From: Cognatundibacterium squillarum
GTDB lineage: Bacteria; Pseudomonadota; Gammaproteobacteria; Burkholderiales; Burkholderiaceae_D
DNA: 64,000 nucleotides
Assembly: GCF_014652435.1 (NCBI RefSeq)
Contig: NZ_BMYU01000003.1
Coordinates: forward strand, 186,001 to 250,000
Reading direction: 5' to 3'
The notes below the pieces were generated by a model that saw only the letters and a list, made by a program, of their open reading frames with translations, made no database searches and was not told the DNA's origin. This document shows positions 26,716-35,780 of the stretch, piece after piece. The position numbers and the translations under genes are program-made. Every line of letters begins with the position of its first letter. Within the stretch, counting starts at the first letter, position 1.

Positions 26716-27627
26716 ATGGAAAATCTGGCTGCTCTGATGGCTGCTTCCATCAACTCAGGCACACCGCTGCTGATTGCAGCGCTGGGTCTGCTGATTAACG
26801 AACGCGCCGGCGTACTGAATCTGGGTGCGGAAGGCATGATGCTGGTCGCAGCAATTGCCGGTTTCGCCACCACCTATGAAACCCACAGCATGGCGCTGGG
26901 CTTTGCGGCCGGTGCAGCAGCGGGGATGGCGATGGCTGCCCTGTTTGCATTTTTTGCGCTGGTACTGGCGACCAATCAGGTTGCCACCGGTCTGGCTTTA
27001 TCGATTGCCGGCGGCGGTTTATCGGCCTTCGCAGGACAAAAATATGTCGGTATGTCCTTGCCTGCTACCGCGCACGGCATTCCGGTTCTGCGTGATTTGC
27101 CGTGGATAGGCAAAGCACTGTTTGATCATCACTGGATGGTGTATCTGAGCCTGCTGATCTGCGCGGCGCTGGTCTGGTTTTTATACCGCAGCCGTGCCGG
27201 TCTGATTCTGCGTGCAGTCGGTGAATCACCGGAATCCGCGCACGCGCTCGGCTATCCGGTCTTGCGTATCCGTTTCTTTGCACTATTGTTCAGCGGCGCG
27301 CTGTGCGGTCTGGCCGGTGCGTATCTGGCCATGATTTACACACCGATGTGGGTTGAAGGTCTGGTTGCCGGTCGCGGCTGGATTGCGCTGGCACTGACCA
27401 CGTTTGCCACATGGCGTCCGGCACGCGTCTTGCTGGGTGCTTTACTGTTCGGCAGCGTCACGATTCTGCAGTTCCATTTTCAGGCAGTTGGCATTGCCGT
27501 GCCTTCGCAGATTTTATCGATGCTGCCTTATGCGGCAACGGTGCTGGTACTGGTACTGATTTCGCGTAATCCGGACTGGATACGGCTGAATATGCCCGCT
27601 TCGCTGGGCAAACCGTTCCGCCCTTAA
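26716..27627 (+). CDS. Nucleoside ABC importer, permease 2
   Basis: Second channel subunit, 303 residues (YufQ/NupQ-like), about eight to nine membrane helices. Landmarks are TPLLIAALGLLINERAGVLN with the conserved LGAEGMML and, in the coupling loop, VGESPESAHALGYPV. The gene starts two bases after the first permease ends, so translation is coupled. The permease pair, the double ATPase and the binding lipoprotein make a full importer encoded in one stretch. Confidence 0.9.
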   Translation: MENLAALMAASINSGTPLLIAALGLLINERAGVLNLGAEGMMLVAAIAGFATTYETHSMALGFAAGAAAGMAMAALFAFFALVLATNQVATGLALSIAGGGLSAFAGQKYVGMSLPATAHGIPVLRDLPWIGKALFDHHWMVYLSLLICAALVWFLYRSRAGLILRAVGESPESAHALGYPVLRIRFFALLFSGALCGLAGAYLAMIYTPMWVEGLVAGRGWIALALTTFATWRPARVLLGALLFGSVTILQFHFQAVGIAVPSQILSMLPYAATVLVLVLISRNPDWIRLNMPASLGKPFRP

Positions 27628-27676
27628 GTTTTCTTATTTTGATATTTAGTTAATCACAATTCACTGGAGAATACAG

Positions 27677-28807
27677 ATGATGATGTCCCGTCGTAAATCG
27701 CTGCTGGCAGCCGTATCGTTCGCGGTACTGGGTCTGGCTGCCTGCGGTAAAAAAGAAGAAGCTGCCAGCGCACCTTCCGTTCCTGTTTCTGCTGCCGCAC
27801 CGGAAGCCCTGAAAGTGGCTTTCGTCTACGTTGGCCCGGTTGGCGATGCAGGCTGGACTTACGCGCATGATGCCGCCCGCAAACAGGTTGAAGCCCAGTT
27901 CGGCGACAAAGTAAAAACCACCTTCGTGGAAAGCGTACCGGAAAGCGCTGCCGATGCAGAACGCGTCTTCCGCGATCTGGCAGGTCAGGGCAATAAACTG
28001 ATTTTCGGCACCACCTTCGGTTATATGGAAGCGATGCTGAAAGTTGCAAAAGATTTTCCGGATGTGAAATTCGAACACGCGACCGGTTTCAAAACTGCCG
28101 CCAATCTGGCGCAATACGATGTGCGTACTTATGAAGGTGCGTATCTGGCCGGTGTGGCCGCTGGCAAAATGAGCCAGTCCGGCAAGCTGGGCGTGGTGGC
28201 TTCCGTACCGATTCCGGAAGTGCTGCGCAACATCAACGCCTTCACACTGGGCGCACGCTCGGTGAACCCGAATGCCACGACCCGCGTGGTCTGGGTCAAC
28301 AAATGGTTTGATCCGGGCAAAGAACGCGAAGCGGCAACCACCCTGATCGGTCAGGGCGTGGATGTGCTGATGCAAAACACTGACTCTGCAGCTGTGGTGC
28401 AGACTGCAGAAGAAAAAGGCGTGCTGGCCTTCGGCTGGGACAGCGATATGAGCAAATTCGGCCCGAAAGCCCACGTTGCCGCTTCCAGCATCGACTGGAA
28501 TGTGTACTACGGCAAACGCGTTGCCGCCGTGCTGGATAACAAATGGCAGACCGGCAGCACCTGGTGGGGTCTGAAAGAAGGCATGATCGACCTGAAACAC
28601 TACAATGCGACGCTGCCGGAAGACGTGAAAAAACTGCTGGAAGAGCGTCGTCAGGGCGTGATCGACGGCAGCCGTCCGATCTGGAAAGGCCCGCTGAAAG
28701 ACAATACCGGTAAAGAAGTGCTGGGCAAAGATGTCGTTGCGGATGACAAATTCCTGCACGAAATCAAATTCTACGTAGAAGGCGTGGACGGCAAAGTACC
28801 GGGTTAA
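27677..28807 (+). CDS. BmpA/PnrA-family nucleoside-binding lipoprotein
   Basis: Substrate-binding lipoprotein of 376 residues. The signal peptide ends in a lipobox LAAC (Cys23), followed by an Ala/Ser-rich linker and the Bmp fold: KVAFVYVGPVGDAGWTYAHD, FGTTFGYMEAM, TYEGAYLAGVAAGKMS, and late DSDMSKFGPK. Proteins of this family bind purine nucleosides through a stacking Phe/Trp and conserved Asp residues, which fits here. A good ribosome site (CTGGAGAA) precedes the ATG. It is the last gene of the importer operon, 49 bases after permease 2, and ends at a strong terminator. A separate promoter in the AT-rich gap is possible since binding proteins are often made in excess. Confidence 0.9.
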   Translation: MMMSRRKSLLAAVSFAVLGLAACGKKEEAASAPSVPVSAAAPEALKVAFVYVGPVGDAGWTYAHDAARKQVEAQFGDKVKTTFVESVPESAADAERVFRDLAGQGNKLIFGTTFGYMEAMLKVAKDFPDVKFEHATGFKTAANLAQYDVRTYEGAYLAGVAAGKMSQSGKLGVVASVPIPEVLRNINAFTLGARSVNPNATTRVVWVNKWFDPGKEREAATTLIGQGVDVLMQNTDSAAVVQTAEEKGVLAFGWDSDMSKFGPKAHVAASSIDWNVYYGKRVAAVLDNKWQTGSTWWGLKEGMIDLKHYNATLPEDVKKLLEERRQGVIDGSRPIWKGPLKDNTGKEVLGKDVVADDKFLHEIKFYVEGVDGKVPG

Positions 28808-28841
28808 TAGCCGGCTTCTGTCACTGACGCTCGTAAAACAA

Positions 28842-28880
28842 AACGCTGCACTCCGGACATACCGGACTGCAGCGTTTTTT
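28842..28880 (+). terminator. Intrinsic terminator of the nucleoside ABC operon
   Basis: Fifteen-base arms (AACGCTGCACTCCGG / CCGGACTGCAGCGTT, one mismatch) around ACATA, followed by TTTT. The A-rich left flank means it may also stop leftward transcription from the LysR gene. Confidence 0.85.
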
Positions 28881-28934
28881 GTTAGCCCTGATCAGAAAAA
28901 ACCGCGGTCATTATGCAGAACTCCGCATCAGGCA

Positions 28935-29011
28935 ATTCCGGAGAGCCGGACTTTCTGCCGACGACCGCCGGATCGCTGTGCAGGACTCCGCATTTGAGGC
29001 ATTTTCAGGCC
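28935..29011 (+). repeat. Dispersed intergenic repeat, copy 2
   Basis: Core GGACTTTCTGCCGACGACCG, then CGGATCGCTGTGCAGGACTC and CCGCATTTGAGGCATTTTCA, matching copies at 15.7 kb and 61.2 kb. It lies between the ABC operon terminator and the LysR stop codon. Confidence 0.75.
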
Positions 29012-29021
29012 CGCAAACGGC

Positions 29022-29948
29022 TCAGCTGAACACTTCGCCCGCCGCATCCGCAATCACGCGACGCAGCCATTGCACTTCCTGTGCCGCATGAACCCGCTCA
29101 TGCCAAAGCATGAAGAAGCGCATTTTCGGAATTTCCACCGGCGCCGGCAGCACGGCTATCGGCCAGTCTTTGGCGCATTGCTGCGCAAAGCTGCGGCTGG
29201 TGGTGAACAGCAAATCGGTTTTCGCCAGCACATACGGCACCATACCGAAATACGGCAGCGTCATCTGAATACGGCGCTTATGACCTATTTCCGCCAGCGT
29301 GCTGTCGATGATGCTGCGGTGCCCCGCCATGTACGGTGTCGGTGCCAGATGTGCCATCTCAAGATAATATTTCAGAGACAAACCTTTGCTGACCACAGGA
29401 TGATTGCGGTTCACCATGCACACCACTTCATCCTCAAATAGTTGCGCGATATGCAGATGCGGCGGCAAGTCCGGCCAGTTACCGATCACGCAGTCGAGTT
29501 CGCCGTTTTCCAGCGCCGCTGCGTAATCAAAGCCTGCATTCAGCGCATGAATCACCAGCCCTGCCTGCGGTGCCACTTCACGGATTTTGCCGATCACCAG
29601 CGGCAACAACTGCACCGATAAATAATCCGGTGCACCGAGGTGAAACACGCGCTGCGTATGCGCCGGAACAAAATCCGGTGCCGGACTGGCGATGCTTTCC
29701 ATCAGCTTCAGCGCCTGCTGCGCCAGTTGCAGCAATTCGTGCCCGCGATCAGTCGGCGTCATACCATTACGGCCGCGTACCAGAATCGCATCGCCGGTAA
29801 TCTCGCGCAGACGCTTCAGCATATTGCTGATCGCCGGTTGCGATTGCCCCAGCTTTAACGCGGTGCGGGTCACGCTGCGTTCGGTCAGCAGGGTGTACAA
29901 CACCCGCAGCAAATTGGTATCGAGCTGATCCATTAAACGGTTGCTCAT
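29022..29948 (-). CDS. LysR-family transcriptional regulator
   Basis: DNA-binding regulator of 308 residues. The helix-turn-helix is at about 20-65 (SVTRTALKLGQSQPAISNML, then LRGRNGMTPTDRG-like wing). The C-terminal co-inducer domain has the pattern of the NodD/DntR/LinR branch, which often senses aromatic compounds. The ATG at 29948 overlaps the stop of the amidotransferase gene (ATGA) and has CGGAG upstream; a GTG two codons earlier is less likely. Overlap with the amidotransferase suggests one transcript, which is unusual because most LysR genes are divergent from their targets. Confidence 0.9.
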   Translation of the reverse strand: MSNRLMDQLDTNLLRVLYTLLTERSVTRTALKLGQSQPAISNMLKRLREITGDAILVRGRNGMTPTDRGHELLQLAQQALKLMESIASPAPDFVPAHTQRVFHLGAPDYLSVQLLPLVIGKIREVAPQAGLVIHALNAGFDYAAALENGELDCVIGNWPDLPPHLHIAQLFEDEVVCMVNRNHPVVSKGLSLKYYLEMAHLAPTPYMAGHRSIIDSTLAEIGHKRRIQMTLPYFGMVPYVLAKTDLLFTTSRSFAQQCAKDWPIAVLPAPVEIPKMRFFMLWHERVHAAQEVQWLRRVIADAAGEVFS

Positions 29949-30727
29949 TGCCACTGCTCCGGCATCAGTACATCTCCTTTGACAAATACTTTAAATTCAC
30001 CGCTGCCAAACTGTGTCCAGCATTCATTGTTCGTCAGCGGCTCGGTCACGATCACCGCGACTTTATCGCGGGGCGTGGTGACTTCAGCAAAATCCACGCG
30101 CAATTCCTGATCAGATAAATTCGCGACCGGAAACGGATGCTGACGCACCACGTAATGCAGCTTGGTTGAACAATGCGTAAACAGCGCTTCACCGTTCGAC
30201 AACATCATATTGAACGTGCCGTGCGCTGCGATTTCACGGCACTTTTCCTGCAGAAAACGCGCGACCTGCCCTGTCGCCGGCGGCTGATCGCCGAACTCGG
30301 CGCGCATGCATTGCAACAGATAACAAAACGCGCGTTCGCTGTCGGTGCTGCCGACCGGCAGAAACTGACCGTTCAGCACCGGATTAAATTCTTTCAGATC
30401 GCCGTTATGCGCAAACACCCAGTATTGCCCCCAGCATTCACGCACGAACGGATGGCAGTTTTCCAGATTGACTTCACCCTGCGTCGCTTTACGGATATGC
30501 GCAATCACGTTTTCCGATTTAATCGGATAGCGTTTGATCAGCTCCGCCACCGGCGAACTGACCGCCGGTAAGTGATCCACAAACAGCCGTGCTCCGCGCC
30601 CTTCAAAAAACGCAATGCCCCAGCCGTCTTTGTGCTCATCCGTCAGACCGCCACGGGTCGCAAAGCCGGTAAAGCTGAAGACAATATCCGTCGGCGTATT
30701 GCAATTCATTCCTAGTAATTGACACAT
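29945..30727 (-). CDS. Class II glutamine amidotransferase (YafJ-like)
   Basis: N-terminal-nucleophile amidotransferase domain protein of 260 residues; Cys2 after removal of Met would be the nucleophile (MCQLLGMN). Also seen are GWGIAFFEGRG, HIRKATQGEVNLENCHPF and FAHNGDL, the glutamine-binding loop and oxyanion residues of the family. There is no synthetase domain, as in YafJ and EgtC-type stand-alone proteins, so the ammonia acceptor is unknown. No strong ribosome site precedes the ATG, but the position of Cys2 fixes the start. It is followed by the overlapping LysR gene. Confidence 0.88.
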   Translation of the reverse strand: MCQLLGMNCNTPTDIVFSFTGFATRGGLTDEHKDGWGIAFFEGRGARLFVDHLPAVSSPVAELIKRYPIKSENVIAHIRKATQGEVNLENCHPFVRECWGQYWVFAHNGDLKEFNPVLNGQFLPVGSTDSERAFCYLLQCMRAEFGDQPPATGQVARFLQEKCREIAAHGTFNMMLSNGEALFTHCSTKLHYVVRQHPFPVANLSDQELRVDFAEVTTPRDKVAVIVTEPLTNNECWTQFGSGEFKVFVKGDVLMPEQWQ

Positions 30728-30876
30728 GATGCAGAGTTTAAATAGTCATACGGATCACATTAACATAAGCAGGCTGCGTAATGCGCTGTGCGCCCGCGCA
30801 GAACATGCAAATCCCGGCATTGCAATGCGATTTGCATGTTATGTTGACAAGCACCTGAAACAAACGAGGAGAAAAC

Positions 30877-30993
30877 CTGGCAGTACAGCGCTACTTCAAT
30901 GATTCAGAACTGAAGGCGATTCCGTAGCTGGCGGAAATTGCACTGCCGGATCAGGAACAGTCAGCCACCGCTGTCAGCGCACAACAGGTCTGA
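30877..30993 (+). pseudogene. Probable remnant of a small gene
   Basis: A GAGGAG ribosome site is followed at normal distance by CTG instead of ATG, then an open frame reading LAVQRYFNDSELKAIP, a TAG stop at 30925, and a further LAEIALPDQEQSATAVSA stretch to TGA. Protein-like composition on both sides of the in-frame stop suggests a decayed gene of about 38 codons. I do not recognise the protein. A TTGACA hexamer lies about 30 bases upstream. Confidence 0.35.
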
Positions 30994-31013
30994 ACAGCGG
31001 CGCATACTGAGGC

Positions 31014-32423
31014 TTATTTTCCGATACAGAAACGCGAGAAAATCACACCGAGCAAATCATCCGGCGTGAATTCGCCGGTAATGCTGCTCAGTCTGTCCTG
31101 CGTCAGACGCAATTCTTCGGCCAGCAAATCCAGCGACTGATCATCCTGCGCCGCATATTCCGCTGCCTGCATCAAATGTTCACGCGCATGTTTCAGCGCA
31201 ATCAGATGCCGTTCACGCGCCATATACAGCGATTCACCGGTTTGTTCCCAGCCCGCGATACGCAGCAATTCCTTGCGCAGCAAATCCATACCGGCATGTT
31301 CCTGTGCCGACAAATAAATGTGCGTTGCATCGCTCATGATATCGATGCTGGCATGGTGACCGGACAAATCAATTTTGTTCCAGACACGGATCACCGGCAC
31401 GCCTTGCGGGAAACGTTCGACGATATTTTCATCAGCACGGGTCGGGCCACGGCTTGCGTCCAGCAAATGCAGAATCACATCCGCCCTGTCAACTTCTGCC
31501 CAGGTGCGCTCAATACCGATACGCTCCACCATATCGATCATATTCACCAGACCGCCCGGCTCATGGTCTTCATCACCATCGTGACGAATACCAGCGGTGT
31601 CGATGATATTCAGCGGAATACCTTCGAGATGAATCGTTTCGGTAATTTTGTCGCGCGTGGTCCCGGCAATCGGTGTGACAATCGCCACATCATTGCCTGC
31701 CAGTGCATTCAGCAATGAGGATTTACCCACATTAGGCTGACCGGCTAACACCACATTCAGACCGGAACGCAGCATCGCGCCCTGCGACGCTTGTTCAAAC
31801 ACTTTTTCGAGCGCGCTGCGGATGCCGGACAACTGGCCGCGCGCATTCGATTTTTCCAGAAAATCGATTTCTTCTTCGGGAAAATCCAGCGTCGCTTCGA
31901 CCAGCATGCGCAGGTTAATCACGCGCTCCACCAGTTCGTGAATTACTTTGGAAAATGCACCGGACAGCGATTGCGATGCTGATTTGGCGGCGGCTTCAGT
32001 CGACGCTTCAATCAGATCTGCCACGGCTTCCGCCTGCGCCAGATCCAGCTTGTCATTCATAAAGGCACGCTGGGTAAATTCGCCGGGCTCCGCCAGACGC
32101 AGACCGGATTCTTTACCGGCTTCCAGACAGCGCGTCAGCAGCATTTGCATGACCACCGGGCCACCGTGACCCTGCAGTTCGATCACATCTTCGCCGGTAT
32201 AAGAATGCGGCCCCTGAAAATACAGGACGATGCCCTGATCAATCACAGAGCCGTCTGCCTGCGTGAACGGCAGGTAATGCGCGTGACGTGCGCGCAGTTC
32301 CGCCTCGCCAAACAGGGCGCGGCGCACACCGGATAAATCTTTGCCCGAAATCCGGACAACACCGATACCGCCGCGTCCGGGCGCGGTGGCAATCGCAACT
32401 ATGGGAACAGGATCGTAGATCAT
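31014..32423 (-). CDS. mnmE: tRNA uridine-5-carboxymethylaminomethyl synthesis GTPase MnmE
   Basis: GTPase of 469 residues that, with MnmG, modifies the wobble uridine of several tRNAs. An N-terminal folate-binding domain (about 1-120) leads into helical and G domains: G1 GQPNVGKSS (about 228-236), G2 region TTRDKITE, G3 DTAGI, G4 NKID. The protein ends in CIGK, the conserved tail whose Cys is needed for activity. Length is normal. It lies downstream of yidC in the usual order of the origin cluster, but a terminator at 32521-32549 separates the two, so it has its own promoter. Confidence 0.97.
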   Translation of the reverse strand: MIYDPVPIVAIATAPGRGGIGVVRISGKDLSGVRRALFGEAELRARHAHYLPFTQADGSVIDQGIVLYFQGPHSYTGEDVIELQGHGGPVVMQMLLTRCLEAGKESGLRLAEPGEFTQRAFMNDKLDLAQAEAVADLIEASTEAAAKSASQSLSGAFSKVIHELVERVINLRMLVEATLDFPEEEIDFLEKSNARGQLSGIRSALEKVFEQASQGAMLRSGLNVVLAGQPNVGKSSLLNALAGNDVAIVTPIAGTTRDKITETIHLEGIPLNIIDTAGIRHDGDEDHEPGGLVNMIDMVERIGIERTWAEVDRADVILHLLDASRGPTRADENIVERFPQGVPVIRVWNKIDLSGHHASIDIMSDATHIYLSAQEHAGMDLLRKELLRIAGWEQTGESLYMARERHLIALKHAREHLMQAAEYAAQDDQSLDLLAEELRLTQDRLSSITGEFTPDDLLGVIFSRFCIGK

Positions 32424-32520
32424 GAAGAAATTCTAGTCGTTGCTGCCAGAAGCAGCGGGATCAAAAGCAGCATTGTGACATACATGCAACAACGCGCAGA
32501 CAGCGGAAACCTTGCTCAAC

Positions 32521-32549
32521 AAAAAAGCCCGTCGCAACGGGCTTTTTTA
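32521..32549. terminator. Bidirectional intrinsic terminator after yidC
   Basis: AAAAAAGCCCGT-CGCA-ACGGGCTTTTTT, perfect hairpin with A-run and T-run, between the yidC stop and the mnmE start. Confidence 0.85.
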
Positions 32550-32566
32550 TGAGGCTGATGCAAGGC

Positions 32567-34294
32567 TTATTTGGTGCGGTGTTCAGCCGGGATCAGTTTG
32601 TTGTTGATCACCCATTGCTGGCCAATCGACAGGATATTATTCACTACCCAGTACAGAACCAGACCGGACGGGAAGAAGAAGAACATCACCGAGAATACCA
32701 GCGGCATCATCATCATCATTTTTGCCTGAACCGGATCAGCCGGTGCAGGATTCAGTTTGGTGGTGATGTACATGGAAATCGCGTAAATCACCGGCAGAAT
32801 GAACAACGGATCAGGCGAAGTCAGATCGGTAATCCAGCCTATCCACGGTGCGCCGCGCATTTCCACGCTGGCCTGCAGTACCCAGTACAGCGCCAGGAAA
32901 ATCGGCATCTGGATCAGGATAGGCAGACAGCCACCGAAAGGATTGATTTTTTCGGTTTTGTACAATTCCATCATGGCCTGATTCAGACGCTGCGGATCGT
33001 TTTTATAACGTTCGCGCAGATCCTGCATTTTCGGTGTCATGACTTTCATTTTTGCCATGCTGCGGAAACCGGCTGCCGACAGCGGGAACAGTGCCAGTTT
33101 GATCAGCACGGTAAATGCCACAATCGTCCAGCCCCAGTTACCGATCGCGCTGTGCAGTACATCCATCAGCCAGAACATCGGCTTACAGATAATCGCCAGA
33201 ACGCCGTAGTCTTTGACCAGTTCCAGACCCGGTGCAATTTTTTCCAGTACGGAAGTGGTTTGCGGACCGGCATACAGCGTGGCATTCGATTCTTTGGTTG
33301 CACCGGCGGCAATTGCACCCAGCGGCACGATGGTGCTGACGGAATACACGTTGTCACGCACTTGCGCAGTACGGAATTCACGCTGACCTTTGTCCTGCGG
33401 AATGAAAGCGGAAACAAAGAAGTGCTGAATCACGGCAACCCAGCCTTGTTCGGCGGATTTCACGTGGTTGTTATTGCTGCTGCCAGCGCTTTCTTTTTCT
33501 GCTTTATGGATTTTTTCAAATTCCAGTTTCTGGAATTTTTCTGCATCGGAATAAATCGCCGGTGCATAGAATTCACCCGGGCCACCCATGAAGGATGCGC
33601 CTTCCGGTTTGGTACCGTCATGCACCAGTTGCAGATACAGCGACGGTGTTACCGGTGCTGCAGTCTGGTTGGTCACTGCGTGACGTACATCAATCGCGTA
33701 GCTGCCTTTTTTAAACGTGAAAGTTTTGCTCAGTTTCACGCCGTTTTGTTCGGCTTCCAGTACCAGTTGTACGGTATCGCCGCCAGCCAGCTCACGCGGA
33801 CCCGGTTTTGCCGTAAATACCGATTTATGGTTAGGCCACAATTCATTCGCCAGACCGGATTGCGCCAGATAAGTACGTTTTTTGCCATCGTCAAACAACA
33901 CGATGTTTTTCACGTCTTTGGCTTTTTCTTTCACGCCGATCACTTCCAGGAACGGATCCCAGAAATGTTTTGGCTGAGGATGGTCTTTAAACTGCAGCAA
34001 TTCCAGATGGTTAACTTCACCGCCCAGTGTATCGATCTGCGCTTTAAACACATCGGTGGTAATGGTGATCAGCTCACGCTGCGCGGCAGGCACAGCAGCA
34101 CCCGGAGCAGCAGCGGCTGCAGCGCCGTTAGCAGCCACCGCCTGCGCAGAAGCGCTGGCACTGGCCGGTGCGGAACTGGTCTGCGGTGCCGGAGAAAACA
34201 TCGATGGTTTGCCATTGTAGCGAGCCCAGTTATCCCAGAGCATGAACAATGACATCGTAAAGATAACCCACAGTACGGTACGTTTGATATCCAT
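32567..34294 (-). CDS. yidC: Membrane protein insertase YidC
   Basis: Inner-membrane insertase of 575 residues that places proteins in the membrane with or after SecYEG. An N-terminal helix (VLWVIFTMSLFMLWDNW) is followed by an Ala/Pro-rich linker, the large periplasmic beta domain (about 80-350), and the conserved C-terminal core: GWTIVAFTVLIKLALFPL, MAKMKVMTPKMQDLRERY, GGCLPILIQMPIFLALYWVL and FFPSGLVLYWVVNN. The size is typical for the Gram-negative type. The start is eight bases after the yidD stop, in the order rpmH, rnpA, yidD, yidC, all leftward. Confidence 0.97.
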   Translation of the reverse strand: MDIKRTVLWVIFTMSLFMLWDNWARYNGKPSMFSPAPQTSSAPASASASAQAVAANGAAAAAAPGAAVPAAQRELITITTDVFKAQIDTLGGEVNHLELLQFKDHPQPKHFWDPFLEVIGVKEKAKDVKNIVLFDDGKKRTYLAQSGLANELWPNHKSVFTAKPGPRELAGGDTVQLVLEAEQNGVKLSKTFTFKKGSYAIDVRHAVTNQTAAPVTPSLYLQLVHDGTKPEGASFMGGPGEFYAPAIYSDAEKFQKLEFEKIHKAEKESAGSSNNNHVKSAEQGWVAVIQHFFVSAFIPQDKGQREFRTAQVRDNVYSVSTIVPLGAIAAGATKESNATLYAGPQTTSVLEKIAPGLELVKDYGVLAIICKPMFWLMDVLHSAIGNWGWTIVAFTVLIKLALFPLSAAGFRSMAKMKVMTPKMQDLRERYKNDPQRLNQAMMELYKTEKINPFGGCLPILIQMPIFLALYWVLQASVEMRGAPWIGWITDLTSPDPLFILPVIYAISMYITTKLNPAPADPVQAKMMMMMPLVFSVMFFFFPSGLVLYWVVNNILSIGQQWVINNKLIPAEHRTK

Positions 34295-34302
34295 ATTGAA
34301 TG

Positions 34303-34611
34303 TCAGGAAAGGGGTGAAGAAGAATGACTCTGCCGGTCAGCATGCGGCTGCCCGCAGTCACAAGACTCCGATATGGGGGCACTTGTGCTTTTTTCACGGG
34401 CTGGCGGCACAGGATCGACACCGCCGTCGCTCCACGGATGGCAGCGACAGATACGCTTACCCGCCAGCAGACTGCCACGGGCAGCGCCGTGCAGCTGAAT
34501 AGCTTCCATCGCGTAAGCCGAGCAGCTCGGGTAAAAACGGCAGTTCTGCCCCAGCAGCGGGCTGATCGCATAGCGATAAAAGCGCAACATCAGCAGGAGC
34601 AGGGTTTTCAT
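34303..34611 (-). CDS. yidD: Membrane protein insertion efficiency factor YidD
   Basis: Small membrane-associated protein of 102 residues. The family signature is complete: [23 protein letters not shown], then [10 protein letters not shown] and [15 protein letters not shown]. The tail after it is polar and of low complexity, longer than in E. coli. The start overlaps the rnpA stop by four bases (ATGA). It acts with YidC next door in inserting membrane proteins. Confidence 0.95.
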   Translation of the reverse strand: MKTLLLLMLRFYRYAISPLLGQNCRFYPSCSAYAMEAIQLHGAARGSLLAGKRICRCHPWSDGGVDPVPPAREKSTSAPISESCDCGQPHADRQSHSSSPLS

Positions 34612-35024
34612 TTCGGGTCCGGTTTACGGCAGGCCGGTGCACTGAACAAATGCAGCAGTTCGCTGCGCAGCAAGCGTTTTAAGGCTGCCGTGCGGGCCGG
34701 ACCGTCTTTGGTATTGACCGGGCGCGACAGGCGCACGATGCAATCCATATTATTCAAACAGGCGTGACGAAACACCTCGCGCGTTACCCGCTTAATTGTG
34801 TTGCGGGTGACGGCACGGGGTGCGAATCGTTTCGCCGCGACCACGCCCAGACGGGCATTCGGCAGCGAATTACTGCGGGCATACAGCACGAAATGCGGTG
34901 TTTTATACACGGGCCGCAAACGAAAAACGGATGAAAACTCATCCGTTTTAACGATGCGGCGTACGCGTGCAAAATCTGCACCGCCGGCTTCTGCCTGCAC
35001 TGAGTCAGCCAATTGTTTGATCAT
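34608..35024 (-). CDS. rnpA: Ribonuclease P protein component
   Basis: Basic protein of 138 residues that assists the RNase P RNA in maturing tRNA 5' ends. Typical are the [20 protein letters not shown] strand region and the RNR-like helix [20 protein letters not shown] with [11 protein letters not shown]. The first 20 residues are extra relative to many homologues; other in-frame starts near 34.96 kb are possible. It follows rpmH by 36 bases. Confidence 0.95.
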   Translation of the reverse strand: MIKQLADSVQAEAGGADFARVRRIVKTDEFSSVFRLRPVYKTPHFVLYARSNSLPNARLGVVAAKRFAPRAVTRNTIKRVTREVFRHACLNNMDCIVRLSRPVNTKDGPARTAALKRLLRSELLHLFSAPACRKPDPK

Positions 35025-35060
35025 GCGTATTCAGCCAGAGCTGCCGCAGACCAGTGACAA

Positions 35061-35195
35061 TTACACTGCCAGGCGTTTACGGCCTTTGGCGCGACGAGCG
35101 TTCAGAACAGCGCGGCCACCGCGGGTTGCCATACGTGCGCGGAAACCGTGAGTGCGCTTGCGGCGAACGACGGAAGGTTGGTAAGTACGTTTCAT
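35061..35195 (-). CDS. rpmH: 50S ribosomal protein L34
   Basis: Gene of 44 codons, found by translating the complementary strand. The product begins [18 protein letters not shown] and ends GRKRLAV, essentially the universal L34 sequence. It is the first gene of the leftward origin cluster, directly before rnpA, as in most bacteria. Confidence 0.98.
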   Translation of the reverse strand: MKRTYQPSVVRRKRTHGFRARMATRGGRAVLNARRAKGRKRLAV

Positions 35196-35780
35196 GTTGG
35201 TCTCGCTATTTGAGCAAATTAAAAATCGGAATTACGGATAAAGGCTGCCGTACATACGACTTTGGCTCGAGATATAACGTCTGGCCTGCGCCTTTATTTT
35301 GATGCACCCCGAAACCGCTTTCCTGCTGCTTTCTGACGTTTCCGAAAGACAACAACAGATGATTGAGGGTAGGGAACCCTGAATTAGACACCATTTTTGC
35401 ATTTGCTGTCAATCATTTAGCGCAGGCCACGCACAAATTTTAATCAGCCCCTGATCCGCCCTGCAGTGTTGCACAGGATGCGCGGCAAACTAGAAATTTC
35501 CGTCGAAGGCTGTGGATAACTTTGCGAAGCGGGGTTAAAATAGAGGATTAGCGCGGCACCGTTTTATGTCTTACTGACAATTTTCTGCTGAAACTGCCTC
35601 TGACGCCCCTGCGGCGCAGGCAAACACCGGAAAATTTCTGCCTGACGTGCTGTGGAAGACTTCTGATTTATACACTGCGGCCTGACGCAAAGCTTTGCGC
35701 AGCAGCCGCTAAACGCGTCTCTGTCTTCTGCTCTGCAGGCAAAACCGGCACCGCGCATTTGCATTTCATACGAGTGATTC
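35196..35780. other. Probable replication origin region between rpmH and dnaA
   Basis: A 585-base gap between the divergent rpmH and dnaA genes. It contains one perfect DnaA box in reverse orientation (TGTGGATAA, 35511-35519), one with a single mismatch (TTATACACT, 35668-35676) and a weaker one near 35651. Gene order and divergence from this point fit oriC or its remnant, and both rpmH and dnaA promoters must lie here. I see no obvious AT-rich 13-mer cluster. Confidence 0.5.
35511..35519 (-). promoter_or_regulatory. DnaA box
   Basis: Perfect match to TTATCCACA on the complementary strand, 262 bases before dnaA. It may serve the origin, autoregulation of dnaA, or both. Confidence 0.7.

Noticed and set aside
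27650-28759. 369-codon leftward frame opposite the BmpA-type lipoprotein
   Set aside because: Shadow frame; the lipoprotein gene has lipobox, operon context and family motifs.
32549-34252. 567-codon open frame on the strand opposite yidC
   Set aside because: Antisense shadow of a certain gene; His/Arg/Phe-rich composition with no family resemblance.
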